A stretch of DNA of 64,000 nt from Candidatus Hydrogenedentota bacterium (GCA_019637335.1 JAHBVV010000008.1:1-64000), one strand, 5' to 3'. Numbered from the stretch's first letter, positions 1 through 9,210 are shown. Notes: generated by a model from the letters alone, not told the origin. Numbers and translations: made by a program.

Positions 1-14
1 AACGCAAGCCTCGC

Positions 15-125
15 AAACCCTCTGGATTCCCGCCTTCGCGGGAATGACGAACGCATCCAGTGCAAGGAAGGCATCTCGCATCGGCGAATGCCTTACTTCA
101 GACGGCTAAAGTATTACAAAATATG
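15..125. repeat. Interspersed repeat, right-end copy (family R1)
   Basis: This stretch contains a palindrome (GATTCCCGCCTTCGCGGGAA) followed by the segment AAGGCATCTCGCATCGGC and the end motif TACTTCAGACGGCTAAAG. The same order recurs at 35570-35672, and the last part (GGCTAAAGTRTTACRAAATATG-like) recurs near 56226. It looks like the right end of an element whose left end lies outside the window. No gene is visible in 1-226 apart from the Shine-Dalgarno AAGGAG just before 227. Confidence 0.75.
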
Positions 126-226
126 CGTATCATAGCACGCGGGCCGGGCGCGCCGCACTGCCACCATTTCGATTTGTTGCCGAATACAATGAAATAACCT
201 TGTAACGATGAAGGAGAGCCATCGCC

Positions 227-670
227 ATGAAAGACCTTGCCGTACGCCTGTTTCAGCCGCTTCCGCAATCGCTTGCGCCGTCGGTTGGCTTGTTGCTCAT
301 GCGCCTGATCGCGGGATTTGGCTTTATCCTGCATGGCTGGGGCAAGATCCAGAACCCGTTTGGCTGGATGGGGGAAGATGCCGCCGTGCCCGGCATTTTT
401 CAGGCGCTGGCGGCGCTGTCGGAGTTTGGCGGGGGCATTGCCTGGATGATCGGGCTCGTGACGCCCCTGGCGAGCTTCGGACTCTTCTGCACGATGGTCG
501 TCGCGACGCTGATGCACGCCGTGGTGAACGGGGACCCGTTTGTGAATCCGGGCGGCCCCTCCTACGAGCTCGCGCTGCTGTACTGGGGCATCGCGGTGGT
601 CTTCCTGACGGCGGGGCCGGGCCGGTTCTCGCTGGACGCGAAGCTGTTTGGCGAGCGGCGGGCGAACTGA
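227..670 (+). CDS. DoxX-family membrane protein
   Basis: The 147-residue protein has about four hydrophobic segments and the DoxX/SURF4-like pattern. There is an early RLIAGFGFILHGWGKI stretch (about residues 26-41), a loop with FGGGIAWMIGL, and a final hydrophobic helix before a short basic tail. DoxX proteins are small inner-membrane proteins linked to redox or terminal-oxidase functions, but the exact role of this one cannot be read from the sequence. The start has AAGGAG a few bases upstream. An alternative ATG at 208 is in another frame. The gene converges on the oxidoreductase gene downstream, with only 3 bp between stop codons. Confidence 0.8.
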   Translation: MKDLAVRLFQPLPQSLAPSVGLLLMRLIAGFGFILHGWGKIQNPFGWMGEDAAVPGIFQALAALSEFGGGIAWMIGLVTPLASFGLFCTMVVATLMHAVVNGDPFVNPGGPSYELALLYWGIAVVFLTAGPGRFSLDAKLFGERRAN

Positions 671-673
671 GGA

Positions 674-1672
674 TCAGACGACAGGCTTGAACATCGGGCC
701 GAGGGCTTTGCAGATCGCGGTCTGGGCTTTGCAGGCGATTTCAAAGCGGGCGCGCATTGCGGACGCGTCCCCGGTGGCGACCGCGTGGGCAAAGGAATCG
801 ATATCCCAGGCGGGCGCGGGCGTCAGCGGGGGAAGCATGATGTTACCGGCCCGCCCGCGAATGATATCGGGTTCGTAGCCCCGCCCGGGCATGTAGACCG
901 CGACGGCGGACAGCGATGGGTAGTCGAGCGTGAGCGCCACGGCGTCGGGCGTCTCGCGGGGGTCCCGACCGAAGGCCCCGCCCAGGGCGGACGCGCGCGG
1001 TGTCCCGTCCGGGAGGAGGTGGCGCATCATGGGGTAGACGTTGTTGAAGAGCTCCCGGGCGGCGGGCCCGAGCGAGCGGGCGGCGCAGCGTGCCCAGTGC
1101 CCGGCGGGCTCGTCTGGCCCCGGTTTCAACGCCACGTGTATGCGGTATGGGGTCTTCTTCTCCGCCGTGAGTTGTGCGGCGGCGTCGCGCCAGCGCCGTT
1201 CCTGGGCGGGGTCCATCGCAACACAAATCACGCGATCGGATCGATCGGCCGCCTCGCGAAGGCCCTGAATGCTTTGGGCATCGAGCGCGAGGGGCGGCAG
1301 CACGTAGACGTGCTTTCCGGCCTCCAACGCGCGGCGGGCGATTTCCGCGTGGGAATCGTCGGGCGTGGCGATCAGGATGGCGTCGAGATCCGGGCTTTCG
1401 ATCATGGGTTCCCAGCCGGATTCCAGCGCGGCGCCGGTTTGATCGGCGATTGCGCTCGCGCGGTGCGGATCCAAGTCGCAGAGACGCGCGATTCGCATCG
1501 GGGCGCCGGGGCGCGCGAGGATGTCCGCCAGCGCGTGGCCGCCACCGCCGCATCCGATGAGCCCGGCGCGGGGGGGCACTGAGGATTTGGCGTGGCTGGG
1601 CGCGGCCGCGACGGCCAGGCCGGCGGCGCCCGCGGCAATGAACTGGCGCCGGGAAAGCGTTTTTGTGGACAT
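674..1672 (-). CDS. Tat-exported Gfo/Idh/MocA-family oxidoreductase
   Basis: The protein (332 residues) starts with a twin-arginine signal (SRRQFIAAGAAGLAVAAA, residues 8-25), so it is probably exported folded. A Rossmann start follows (GLIGCGGGGHALADIL, about 38-53), then the acidic residue after strand 2 (LCDLDP) and the family's cofactor stretch DAILIATPDDSHAEIA with AGKHVYVLPPLAL. The family's usual EKP motif (lysine near 120) appears here as VLPP, so the usual catalytic lysine is not visible there. Family members oxidise or reduce sugars and related compounds with NAD(P). This one sits back to back with a sulfatase gene (197 bp apart), which hints at a shared role in glycan breakdown. 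Confidence 0.85.
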   Translation of the reverse strand: MSTKTLSRRQFIAAGAAGLAVAAAPSHAKSSVPPRAGLIGCGGGGHALADILARPGAPMRIARLCDLDPHRASAIADQTGAALESGWEPMIESPDLDAILIATPDDSHAEIARRALEAGKHVYVLPPLALDAQSIQGLREAADRSDRVICVAMDPAQERRWRDAAAQLTAEKKTPYRIHVALKPGPDEPAGHWARCAARSLGPAARELFNNVYPMMRHLLPDGTPRASALGGAFGRDPRETPDAVALTLDYPSLSAVAVYMPGRGYEPDIIRGRAGNIMLPPLTPAPAWDIDSFAHAVATGDASAMRARFEIACKAQTAICKALGPMFKPVV

Positions 1673-1869
1673 AATCGCGGAATACCTGCGGTTGTGTGCT
1701 GAAAACTGAGCACAGCATGCAACAGGCGCTCGGCGAAGTCAAATCCGGCGTGTTACCGGGCCGCTCCATCGCGCTCTGGAAGGGCTGGCGCGTTCGGGGA
1801 GGGCGTGTTATCATGCCCGGGGCAGCGCGCGGGCGCGCTTTTCAGCCCTGTTCAATGAGGAGGTTCGCC

Positions 1870-3258
1870 ATGTTTTTCTCTGGTTTCTGGGTGATTGCGG
1901 GGGCGCTATCCGTTGCGGCGATCGCCGGGAGCGCGCCTGCCGAGACGCCGCCAAACATCGTGGTAATTTTCTGCGACGACCTGGGCTATGGGGACCTGAG
2001 CAGCTACGGCCACCCGACCATCCGGACGCCGCACCTGGATCGGATGGCCGCGGAAGGTCAGAAATGGACCAGCTTCTACGCCGCCGCGCCGGTGTGCACG
2101 CCGAGCCGCGCCGCGCTGCTCACGGGGCGCCTGCCCGTGCGCAGTGGGATGACGAGCAACCAGCGGCGCGTGCTGTTTCCGAATTCGCCGGGCGGAATAC
2201 CCGCCGAGGAGATCCTGATCTCGGAGGCGCTGCGGGAACGCGGCTACGCGACCGCCTGCATCGGGAAGTGGCACCTGGGGCATCTGCCGGAGCACCTGCC
2301 CACGCGGCACGGTTTCGACTACTACTTCGGCATCCCGTACAGCAACGATATGGACCCGGACACCTCGATCCCGCACGCACAGCGTTTCGGCGACCCGAAG
2401 GTCGAATACTTCAACGTGCCGATCCTGCGCAACGAGGAGATCGTCGAGCGGCCGGCGGATCAGACCACCATAACGCGGCGTTTCACGGAGGAGGCGATCG
2501 CCTTTATGCGCGAAAACAAGGCGCGCCCGTTCTTCGTGTACCTGGCGCACAACCTGCCGCACGTTCCCCTCTTCCGATCACCCGCATTCGAGGGCCGCAG
2601 CCCGCGCGGGCTGTATGGCGACGTGATCGAGGAGATCGACTGGAGCATGGGCCGGGTGCTGGACACGTTGCGCGAGGAGGGTCTGGCGGAGAACACGCTG
2701 GTCTTGTTTACGTCCGACAATGGTCCCTGGCTCACGTATGACGAGCAGGGCGGTTCCGCGGGGCTCCTGCGCGGGGGCAAGGGCGACACCTTCGAGGGGG
2801 GCATGCGCGTGCCGGGGATCTTCTGGTGGCCGGGGCGCGTGCGGCCGGGTATCGTCACCGGGCCGGGGTCCACCCTGGATGTGTTTGCGACGGCGAGCGC
2901 GCTGGCGGGGGCGCCGCTGCCGGCGGACCGGGTGATGGACACCCTGGATCTCGGGCCCGCGCTGTTTGACGGGGCGCCGAGCCCGCGCGACCGGATGTTT
3001 TTCTACCGCGACGAGGATCTATACGCGATTCGCCTGGGCCCGTGGAAGGCGCATTTCCAGACGCGGAGCGGGTATGGGCAGCCGGAACCGGAGACGCACA
3101 CGCCGCCGCTGCTCTACCAGCTCGATCACGATCCGGGCGAGCAGTACGACCATGCCGCGGAGCATCCGGAGGTAATTCAAGCGATTGAGGCGGCGCGTGA
3201 GGCGCACGACGTCGCGCTGGTGCGCGGGGAGAACCAGCTCAAGGCGAAGATGGAGTAG
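1870..3258 (+). CDS. Secreted arylsulfatase (formylglycine-type)
   Basis: The 462-residue protein begins with a signal peptide (MFFSGFWVIAGALSVAAIAG). A typical sulfatase start follows, NIVVIFCDDLGYGDLSSYG (about 29-47), with the metal-binding Asp pair. The active-site motif is CTPSRAALLTGRLP, with Cys76 as the residue converted to formylglycine (C-x-P-S-R). Later motifs are GKWHLGH and LVLFTSDNGPW. It should hydrolyse sulfate esters on glycans or aryl substrates in the periplasm. The reading frame is open further upstream, but ATG 1870 follows AGGAGG with a 6-base gap and gives the signal peptide. ATG 1855 overlaps that Shine-Dalgarno and is less likely. Confidence 0.92.
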   Translation: MFFSGFWVIAGALSVAAIAGSAPAETPPNIVVIFCDDLGYGDLSSYGHPTIRTPHLDRMAAEGQKWTSFYAAAPVCTPSRAALLTGRLPVRSGMTSNQRRVLFPNSPGGIPAEEILISEALRERGYATACIGKWHLGHLPEHLPTRHGFDYYFGIPYSNDMDPDTSIPHAQRFGDPKVEYFNVPILRNEEIVERPADQTTITRRFTEEAIAFMRENKARPFFVYLAHNLPHVPLFRSPAFEGRSPRGLYGDVIEEIDWSMGRVLDTLREEGLAENTLVLFTSDNGPWLTYDEQGGSAGLLRGGKGDTFEGGMRVPGIFWWPGRVRPGIVTGPGSTLDVFATASALAGAPLPADRVMDTLDLGPALFDGAPSPRDRMFFYRDEDLYAIRLGPWKAHFQTRSGYGQPEPETHTPPLLYQLDHDPGEQYDHAAEHPEVIQAIEAAREAHDVALVRGENQLKAKME

Positions 3259-3290
3259 CGCGGGGCAGCCTCTGACCGCAACCGAATTAA

Positions 3291-3621
3291 TTTGAACCGC
3301 GAATGAACGCTAATTCACGCGAATGGTGAAATGGGGCAAGACGTTGGTGGAATGTAACCGTTTGGCCGTCTGAGGCAGTGACGCGCGGCTACAGCGCGAA
3401 CGGTCTGTTCGCATGCGGGGAAGCGCGGCAAAGGATCGCGGACATTCCGCGGCAAGACAAACGCAAGACATTTCGTAATCGATGCGCAAGTGAAGAGGCC
3501 CTGGCCCCCAATGCATACCGCTCCCGGGGCCGCCGGGTTTCTGTTCCAGAGGAATTACGTCTCTTTGTGTCCCAAGCTCACATTGCCGCGGACAGGAATG
3601 AGTGTCCGCGATCCTTTGCGC
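3291..3621. repeat. 330-bp interspersed repeat, copy A (core in orientation 1)
   Basis: The left arm (3291-3432) runs from TTTGAACCGCGAATGAACGC through GGCCGTCTGAGGCAGTGACG to the core. The core (3433-3614) is bounded by inverted ends GGATCGCGGACATTC and GTCCGCGATCC. The same left arm occurs in the same orientation at 56296-56427, but there the core is reverse-complemented. The repeat fills almost all of the gap between the sulfatase and tsaD. Nothing coding was recognised here. Confidence 0.85.
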
Positions 3622-3656
3622 CTTTGGCGCGGTGTCGGGCGGGAATGCCGGTGGCC

Positions 3657-4649
3657 CTACGGGCAGAGTGCGAGGCTGGGGTTGGGCGTGACGGTGAAGT
3701 CACTCGTGCGGCCGTGCTGGAGAAGGCTGTCGGCGGCGGCGGCGATCATGGCGCCGTTGTCGATGCAGTATTCGAACGGCGGCAGGAAGACTTCAATGCC
3801 GAGGCCGGACTGCGCGCGCTCGCGGAGGAGCCGGTTGGCCGCGACGCCGCCGGCAATGACGAGGCGCTTCGCGCCGGTCTGCGCGATGGCCTGGCGGGTT
3901 TTGATGATGAGGATGTCGATCGCGGCGGCCTGGAAACTGGCCGCCACGTCCGCGATGTTTATGCCGTCGCCGCCTTCCTTCAGGGCGTACAGCACAGCAG
4001 TTTTGAGGCCGCTGTAGCTGAACTCGAGGTTTCCCTTGGAGCGCATGGAGCGGGGGAAGTCGTAGGCGGCGGGGTCGCCGTTTTTCGCGGCATCCTGGAT
4101 GCTGGGTCCGCCGGGGTAGGGCAGGTCCAGGAGGCGGGCCACCTTGTCGAAGGATTCACCGACGGCGTCATCGCGCGTGGCGCCCAGGATTTCGTAGTGG
4201 TGGGGGCGATCGCATTGGACGATCTGCGTATGCCCGCCGCTGACAATCAGCGCGAGGAAGGGGAACTCGGGCGCGCGCTCCCCGAGGAAAGCCGAGAAGA
4301 GGTGGCCCTCGATGTGGTGCACGGGTACGAAGGGCTTGTTCCAGGAGAACGCCAGCGCCTTGGCGAAACTGAGGCCAACGAGGAGCGAGCCCATGAGCCC
4401 GGGTCCCTGGGTGGCCGCGATGGCGTCTATCGCTTCCACCGGCGTGGCCGCGGCGTCAAGCGCCTGGCGGGTCAGTTGGGAAATGACGCGGGTGTGCTGG
4501 CGGGAGGCGATTTCCGGCACGACGCCCCCGAAGACTTTGTGAATGTCGATCTGGGATGCAATTTCATTGGCGAGCACGCGGCGCCCGTCCTTGACGACGG
4601 CGACGCCGGTTTCGTCGCAGGAGGATTCGAAGCCGAGGACGATGCTCAT
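3657..4649 (-). CDS. tsaD: tRNA N6-adenosine threonylcarbamoyltransferase
   Basis: TsaD transfers the threonylcarbamoyl group from TC-AMP to A37 of ANN-decoding tRNAs, working with TsaB and TsaE in the cytoplasm. The 330-residue length is normal. The start MSIVLGFESSCDETGVAVV is diagnostic. VPVHHIEGHL carries the metal-ligand HxxxH motif, IVSGGHT and GGVAANRLLR are ATP-binding segments, and DNGAMIA is near the end. Its start overlaps the stop of the deacetylase gene by 4 bp (ATGA), so the two are probably translationally coupled. tsaB and tsaE are not in this window. Confidence 0.96.
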   Translation of the reverse strand: MSIVLGFESSCDETGVAVVKDGRRVLANEIASQIDIHKVFGGVVPEIASRQHTRVISQLTRQALDAAATPVEAIDAIAATQGPGLMGSLLVGLSFAKALAFSWNKPFVPVHHIEGHLFSAFLGERAPEFPFLALIVSGGHTQIVQCDRPHHYEILGATRDDAVGESFDKVARLLDLPYPGGPSIQDAAKNGDPAAYDFPRSMRSKGNLEFSYSGLKTAVLYALKEGGDGINIADVAASFQAAAIDILIIKTRQAIAQTGAKRLVIAGGVAANRLLRERAQSGLGIEVFLPPFEYCIDNGAMIAAAADSLLQHGRTSDFTVTPNPSLALCP

Positions 4650-6418
4650 TGCAACAGTTCCGATACATGCACCAATTCGATATTGGCCTGCTTCAGGGCG
4701 GGAATTTCCCGGGCCAGCACGGTGGCGGTCGCCGGGGATTGGAAGTGGCCGATCCCGATGGCGTATCCGCGCTGGCGGGCCAGCCGGAGGAGCTCCTCGA
4801 ATTGTGCGCTCACGCTGGCCTCGCTGGTGTCATTGTCGAGGAAGACATCCCGGCGCGCGGCGGGGATGCCCATTTCGACGGCAGTCTCGTAGGCGACGGT
4901 CCGCGATCCGGTGACGCTGTCGACAAAAAAGAGGCCGCGTTCGCTGAGCACTTCCAGAAAGACCTCCATTTTGGCCTTGTCCGACGTGTAGCGGGAACCG
5001 GTGTGGTTATTCGCGCCGGTCGCCATGGGAAACTGGTCCAGCGCGGCGCGGGTCAGTTTTTGGATTTCCTCATCGTCCATGTGGGTGTAGATCGTGCCTT
5101 CGGCCGCCCGCCCGTTTGAACCTTCGGTTTCCATGGGCATGTGCAGCATGATCTCGAAGCCGAGTTCGGCGCCGCGCTCGGCCGTTTCCACGCCAAAGGG
5201 CGTATTGGGGAGGATGGCCAGCGTCAGCCGGTTGTCGAGCGCGAGTATGCGATCGGTGTGCGTGCTGTTGTTGCCGCCGTCGTCGATGAGAATCGCGATC
5301 CGCGCGGGGGCGGTTCCGGTAAGGGGCGGGGCCTGGCGCGCGCTTCGCGGTGCGGGCGGCGCGGGCTCTTCGGGTGTGTCGGGGGCGCGGGCGTCCTCCT
5401 CCATACCGTGGTCCGGCTCTGTTTCCGGCTCGGGCTCCGGTTCGGGTTGCGGGTCCCGGGCTTCGGGCGGCATCGGGGGCGTGATCTCCGGGTACTCGGG
5501 TTGGGGATCGGGCCGCGGGGGCTCGGAACCGGGTTCAGGGGGATCGCTGCCCGCGATGCCCTTGCCGAGGAGCGCGGCGCCGCCGCCGGAATCGTCCGGA
5601 TCCCGGTCCGGGGCCGGGGAGGTGGCGCATGCCAGGCCCACGCAGGGTTTGCCGGCAATGGTGAGCAGTATATCGACGCCCTCGGGCAGATTCGGGCTGG
5701 TGCTTGCCTCAACGCCGGGGAGGGTGTTGGCGGCTTCGATGCGCGCGCGGAGTTCACCGGTGGTGAGGCCCGGGGGGAGTTCCGCCTGGAAGGCGGTGTA
5801 GCGCCAGCGCGCTCCGAGATCTTCGCGATCCTCGGTGACGCCACGCGCGTAGATCGCGCCGCTTCCGAGGGACTCGAGTACGTCTTCAACCAGATTCGCG
5901 GCCATTTCGCTTGAATTGCGCAGGTCGCTCCGGTGCGCCTCGGCCGCCTGGCGCCCGGAATTGACGATGGTGATTTCGGCGAACGGAATATCGTCGGTGT
6001 AGAGGGAGACCCGCTCGCGCCCGGCGGCGGGATCGCGCTCTTTATCCAGGAGCTTGACGAAGTGGTTGCTGAGCTCTTTCCTGAGTTGTTCCTTGAAGGC
6101 GCCTGCGTCGAGTTCGCGCGGGAGGGTAACGGCGAACCGGTGGGCGCGCCAGTGGGTCCGCCGCCCGCCCCGGTCCATCGAGGCTTCCACGGGCGGTTCC
6201 CGCGAAATGTTTGCGGCGGGCACATACTGCTCGCGGAGGATGCGCTCGGCCAGGTCGGCGAGGCGGTCGGTTTCGGGGCCCAGGTTGACGGGGCGCGAGA
6301 GCCAGAACCAGGCCCCGAGCATGCCGGCTAGAATGGCCAGCGTGGACAGGGCCATGAAGGCGATGATGTAGTAGGCGGCGCCGGGAACGCCGGCCTGGTG
6401 CTTGCGGGAGGCGGGCAT
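4646..6418 (-). CDS. Divergent polysaccharide deacetylase (YibQ-type)
   Basis: The protein has an N-terminal membrane anchor (AAYYIIAFMALSTLAILAGMLGAWFWL), then a periplasmic domain of about 250 residues with no clear family. A Pro/Glu-rich linker rich in PEPEPE follows, then a C-terminal Polysacc_deac_2 domain of about 220 residues (ARIAILIDDGGNN, LTLAILPNTPFG, MLHMPME, GYAIGIGHFQ). Family members are NodB-fold proteins probably acting on cell-wall or surface glycans. Two starts are possible. ATG 6418 overlaps the murI stop as TGATG and suits re-initiation. An in-frame ATG at 6433 would add five residues. Neither has a clear Shine-Dalgarno, so 6418 is a choice. Confidence 0.85.
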   Translation of the reverse strand: MPASRKHQAGVPGAAYYIIAFMALSTLAILAGMLGAWFWLSRPVNLGPETDRLADLAERILREQYVPAANISREPPVEASMDRGGRRTHWRAHRFAVTLPRELDAGAFKEQLRKELSNHFVKLLDKERDPAAGRERVSLYTDDIPFAEITIVNSGRQAAEAHRSDLRNSSEMAANLVEDVLESLGSGAIYARGVTEDREDLGARWRYTAFQAELPPGLTTGELRARIEAANTLPGVEASTSPNLPEGVDILLTIAGKPCVGLACATSPAPDRDPDDSGGGAALLGKGIAGSDPPEPGSEPPRPDPQPEYPEITPPMPPEARDPQPEPEPEPETEPDHGMEEDARAPDTPEEPAPPAPRSARQAPPLTGTAPARIAILIDDGGNNSTHTDRILALDNRLTLAILPNTPFGVETAERGAELGFEIMLHMPMETEGSNGRAAEGTIYTHMDDEEIQKLTRAALDQFPMATGANNHTGSRYTSDKAKMEVFLEVLSERGLFFVDSVTGSRTVAYETAVEMGIPAARRDVFLDNDTSEASVSAQFEELLRLARQRGYAIGIGHFQSPATATVLAREIPALKQANIELVHVSELLQ

Positions 6419-7221
6419 CAGAAATCGACCCATTCAATATCGTGAAGGGGGGTTCCCAGGAATTGTTCGCCTACCTGCATGAAGGAATCCGGTGCGTCGC
6501 TGACAAAGAAACGGAAGCGCGGGATCATGGGGCGTTCGCCGCACAGGCCCATGGCCTCGAGGGTCTCCTGTACGGCGGCGGCGGTTTCCTCGGCGCTGTC
6601 GACCAGTGTAACAGTTTCTCCGGCCGTTTCCGCAATGGCCTCCTTGAGCAGGGGATAGTGCGTGCACCCGAGGACGAGGGTGTCGATGCCGTTTTCGAGG
6701 AGGGGCAGCAGGTACTCCCGGGCGATGGCGGACGGGATTTCGCCGCGGGTCCAGCCTTCCTCGGCCAGGGGCACGAAGAGCGGGCAGGGGCGCGTGAAGA
6801 CTTTCAGATCGGGATTCAGCGCCCGGATCGCCTGGGGGTAGCGGCCGCTGCGTATCGTGCCGCTGGTGCCGATCACGCCGATGCGCCCGTTTTGCGTGGC
6901 GCGTACGGCGGCGCGGGCTCCGGGCTCGATCACGCCGAGCACGGGCACGTCGAGGTGATCGCGGAGGGCGTCCACGGCGAAGGCGGAGGCGGTGTTGCAG
7001 GCGACGACCATCATCTTGATATCGCGGGCGACGAGGATCTCCGCGCAAGCGCGGGCGTAGCGGATGACGGTCTCGGGGGATTTTGTGCCATACGGGACGC
7101 GGGCGGTGTCGCCGAGGTAGATGATGGCTTCGCCGGGGAGACGGCTGGCGATCTGGCGGGCCACGGTGAGGCCGCCAACGCCGGAATCGAACACCCCGAT
7201 GGGTGCGTGCGCGCCGGTCAT
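6418..7221 (-). CDS. murI: Glutamate racemase
   Basis: MurI makes D-glutamate for peptidoglycan. It begins IGVFDSGVGGLTVARQI and carries YLGDTARVPYG. The two catalytic cysteines lie in VVACNTAS (Cys75) and VLGCTHYP (Cys186), counting from ATG 7221. That start gives a normal length of 267 residues and lies 11 bp after the GerMN stop. The frame is open 13 codons further upstream, but that extension would overlap the GerMN gene and is not family-like. The gene sits in a tight minus-strand envelope cluster with an amidase and a deacetylase. Confidence 0.95.
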   Translation of the reverse strand: MTGAHAPIGVFDSGVGGLTVARQIASRLPGEAIIYLGDTARVPYGTKSPETVIRYARACAEILVARDIKMMVVACNTASAFAVDALRDHLDVPVLGVIEPGARAAVRATQNGRIGVIGTSGTIRSGRYPQAIRALNPDLKVFTRPCPLFVPLAEEGWTRGEIPSAIAREYLLPLLENGIDTLVLGCTHYPLLKEAIAETAGETVTLVDSAEETAAAVQETLEAMGLCGERPMIPRFRFFVSDAPDSFMQVGEQFLGTPLHDIEWVDF

Positions 7222-7231
7222 GGGGAGGCGC

Positions 7232-7888
7232 TCAGCGCTGCGCGGCCAGCCACTGCCCATCCGGGCTGACGGGCTGGCTGAGGTCGATGTGGGCGGGGAA
7301 GGCGTCGGTGGGCGGCTCGTCTTCGATCAGAAACCGGACGCGGCGGATCTGGGGCTCCTGCGGGTTTTGCAGCGCGCTCTGGGAGACGGTCTGCACGACG
7401 CCCTGGACCATCAGGCTTTCGAGCAGGGCGCTTCCGCCGCGGGTGTCGGCCTGTAGCTCGCGGGAGAAGTTGATAACGAGCTCGCCATCGGGGCGAAGGA
7501 ACAGGGACTTGAGGTGAACACTTGGCGGCAGTATTGGGGCGATGCCCGATTTCGGTCCCGCGATGAGGGCGGTAAGGGCGGCGCGGGCATTTTCGATTGA
7601 GGATTCACTGAAGGGAAGAATCTGCTTCTCCGGCGCGAGCGAACGGCCATCGGCGGCGGCGAAATAGAGCTGGATCTCGCGTTCGCCGAGGGAGGCGATG
7701 CGGCTGGACCCCAGGGGGGCGGTTTCGGCGGCGGACTCACCCGGCTGGAATGCGCCCAGGGGATCGCGGCCGCTTGCGGCGATTTCGCGCACCAGTAGGA
7801 TGACGATGAACAGGAGGATCAGGGTGACCATGGCCCAGATGGACAGAACGAGCTTCTGCATGACGTTCCAGCGAAACGTGCTGCTCAT
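7232..7888 (-). CDS. Membrane-anchored GerMN-domain protein
   Basis: The 218-residue protein has one N-terminal transmembrane helix (LVLSIWAMVTLILLFIVILLV) and a C-terminal GerMN-type domain. The domain shows IQLYFAAADGRSLAPEKQIL, then ARAALTALIAGPKSGI, then LFLRPDGELVINFSREL. GerMN domains are known from spore germination and lipoprotein contexts and occur beside cell-wall amidases in other bacteria. Here the gene overlaps the upstream amidase gene by 4 bp, so both are probably made together and act at the wall. There is no sign that this organism sporulates. Confidence 0.85.
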   Translation of the reverse strand: MSSTFRWNVMQKLVLSIWAMVTLILLFIVILLVREIAASGRDPLGAFQPGESAAETAPLGSSRIASLGEREIQLYFAAADGRSLAPEKQILPFSESSIENARAALTALIAGPKSGIAPILPPSVHLKSLFLRPDGELVINFSRELQADTRGGSALLESLMVQGVVQTVSQSALQNPQEPQIRRVRFLIEDEPPTDAFPAHIDLSQPVSPDGQWLAAQR

Positions 7889-9042
7889 GGGGAGGCCTCC
7901 GCGGGCGCGCCGCCGCCGACAAGCTGGTGTATGCCCTCGGCGATGGCTTCGGCGAGCTGGCGCTGATAGGCCTCGGAAGCGAGCCGGGCTTCGTCCTCCG
8001 GGTTCGAGAGGTTTCCAAGCTCGATAAGGACGCCGGGAACCTCGCTGGCCTGGTGGAGCAGGAGCGGCATCTCGTGCACGGCGGGCGCGTCCTGGCCGTC
8101 AATCGCCCGCAGCGATGCGGCGAGCGCCTGCGCGGCGCGCAACCCGGGTTTCGGGGCGGTGCTCAGTTGCGCCGCGGGGCGGTGCGCGACGAGCGCCGGC
8201 CCGCGCGCGCCGGGGGCCATGCTCGCGCCGCAGTGAATGCTCAGCACCAGTTGCGCTCCCGAGCTCTCGATGCTGGCCGCGCGCTGGCCGGCGCCGCGGG
8301 CCTCGTCGGCGTCGCGGGTGGCGACGGTCGCGACGCCATACCGCTCCTTGAGCAAACGGCGCACCTGGCCGGCGACATTCAGGCAGAGGTCCTTTTCGAG
8401 TAGCCCTCCCGGGCCGGCGGCCCCGGTGTCCTCGCCGCCGTGGCCGGGGTCAACGGCCAGCAGGAAATTGCGCGTGTCCTGAAACGGGGCCGCCGGAAGC
8501 GGCGCGGCGGGCGGCGGGGAGACCGATTCCAGCGGCGCCATTTCCAGGTCGGGGGTGGCCTCCGCGGGCGGCGGGAGCGCGACGGATTCGAGCGGCGTCT
8601 CCATGGGCTCGATCGCGAGCGCGGAGCCGCTCGCGGCGGTCTCGGGGGGGGCGAAACCAAACGCGGCCCGCAGTACGGGGACCAGGTCTTCAATGGCGAT
8701 CAGGGCGTCGCTGCCGTAGGCGCGCACGGGGTGCCGCAGGGCGAGATCGGCGCCGGCGGCCTGGAGCGCGTTGGATTCCAGGGGCGCCTCGATCCGCGCC
8801 CCGTCGAGATCCATGACGGCGCTGCCGCCGGTGACCGCGAAAGCGGCCCCGATCTGCCGGGCGATGTCGTTGAAGGATGCGTAGGAGACCCCCTGGCTTT
8901 TGTATTCGGGCAGGACAAGTGTGGCGGTAACGCCATTGCGGACGACGTCGATGCGCTGCTCGGCGGCGGCGGCGGCGGCGAGCGCCAGCGCCAGCACGGC
9001 GAGGAACGGGCGTAGTGAGGTCTTAGAGGAGAATCGGGACAT
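7885..9042 (-). CDS. N-acetylmuramoyl-L-alanine amidase (Amidase_3)
   Basis: The 385-residue exported protein cleaves the amide bond between MurNAc and the peptide stem. It has a signal peptide (FLAVLALALAAAAAAEQ), an N-terminal domain of about 100 residues resembling a copper-amine-oxidase-like or AMIN-type wall-binding module, a Pro/Ala-rich linker, and a catalytic domain. Zinc ligands are visible in VDPGHGGEDTG, in the Glu of LLEKDLCLN, and in LSIHCG. The catalytic Glu is in VLIELGNLSN. The third motif reads SIHCGA where relatives usually have SIHANA, a small oddity next to the zinc His. The gene overlaps the GerMN gene by 4 bp. Confidence 0.92.
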   Translation of the reverse strand: MSRFSSKTSLRPFLAVLALALAAAAAAEQRIDVVRNGVTATLVLPEYKSQGVSYASFNDIARQIGAAFAVTGGSAVMDLDGARIEAPLESNALQAAGADLALRHPVRAYGSDALIAIEDLVPVLRAAFGFAPPETAASGSALAIEPMETPLESVALPPPAEATPDLEMAPLESVSPPPAAPLPAAPFQDTRNFLLAVDPGHGGEDTGAAGPGGLLEKDLCLNVAGQVRRLLKERYGVATVATRDADEARGAGQRAASIESSGAQLVLSIHCGASMAPGARGPALVAHRPAAQLSTAPKPGLRAAQALAASLRAIDGQDAPAVHEMPLLLHQASEVPGVLIELGNLSNPEDEARLASEAYQRQLAEAIAEGIHQLVGGGAPAEASP

Positions 9043-9048
9043 GGACGG

Positions 9049-9210
9049 CTATCGGCTCTTTTCGAGGTTCCGGACGCGCTGATCAATGATGACGTTGTTT
9101 TCGAAAGAACCGGTACCCCCGGGCGACTCGATCGTGAGGAAGAGAATCAAGCCGAATACCAGGAACAGCCCGATGATGACGGCGACGCCTATTTTTTCTT
9201 TGGAGCTCAT
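9049..9210 (-). CDS. Small single-pass membrane protein (53 residues)
   Basis: This short frame encodes a protein starting MSSKEKIGVAVIIGLF, with one transmembrane helix (about residues 7-27) and a polar tail ending in DQRVRNLEKSR. It is preceded by a purine-poor leader and ends 6 bp before the amidase start, so it is well placed as the first gene of the wall cluster. No family was recognised. The periplasmic tail, with alternating charged and hydrophobic residues, could pair with a partner protein. Confidence rests on spacing and the clean TM-plus-tail design. Confidence 0.6.
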   Translation of the reverse strand: MSSKEKIGVAVIIGLFLVFGLILFLTIESPGGTGSFENNVIIDQRVRNLEKSR

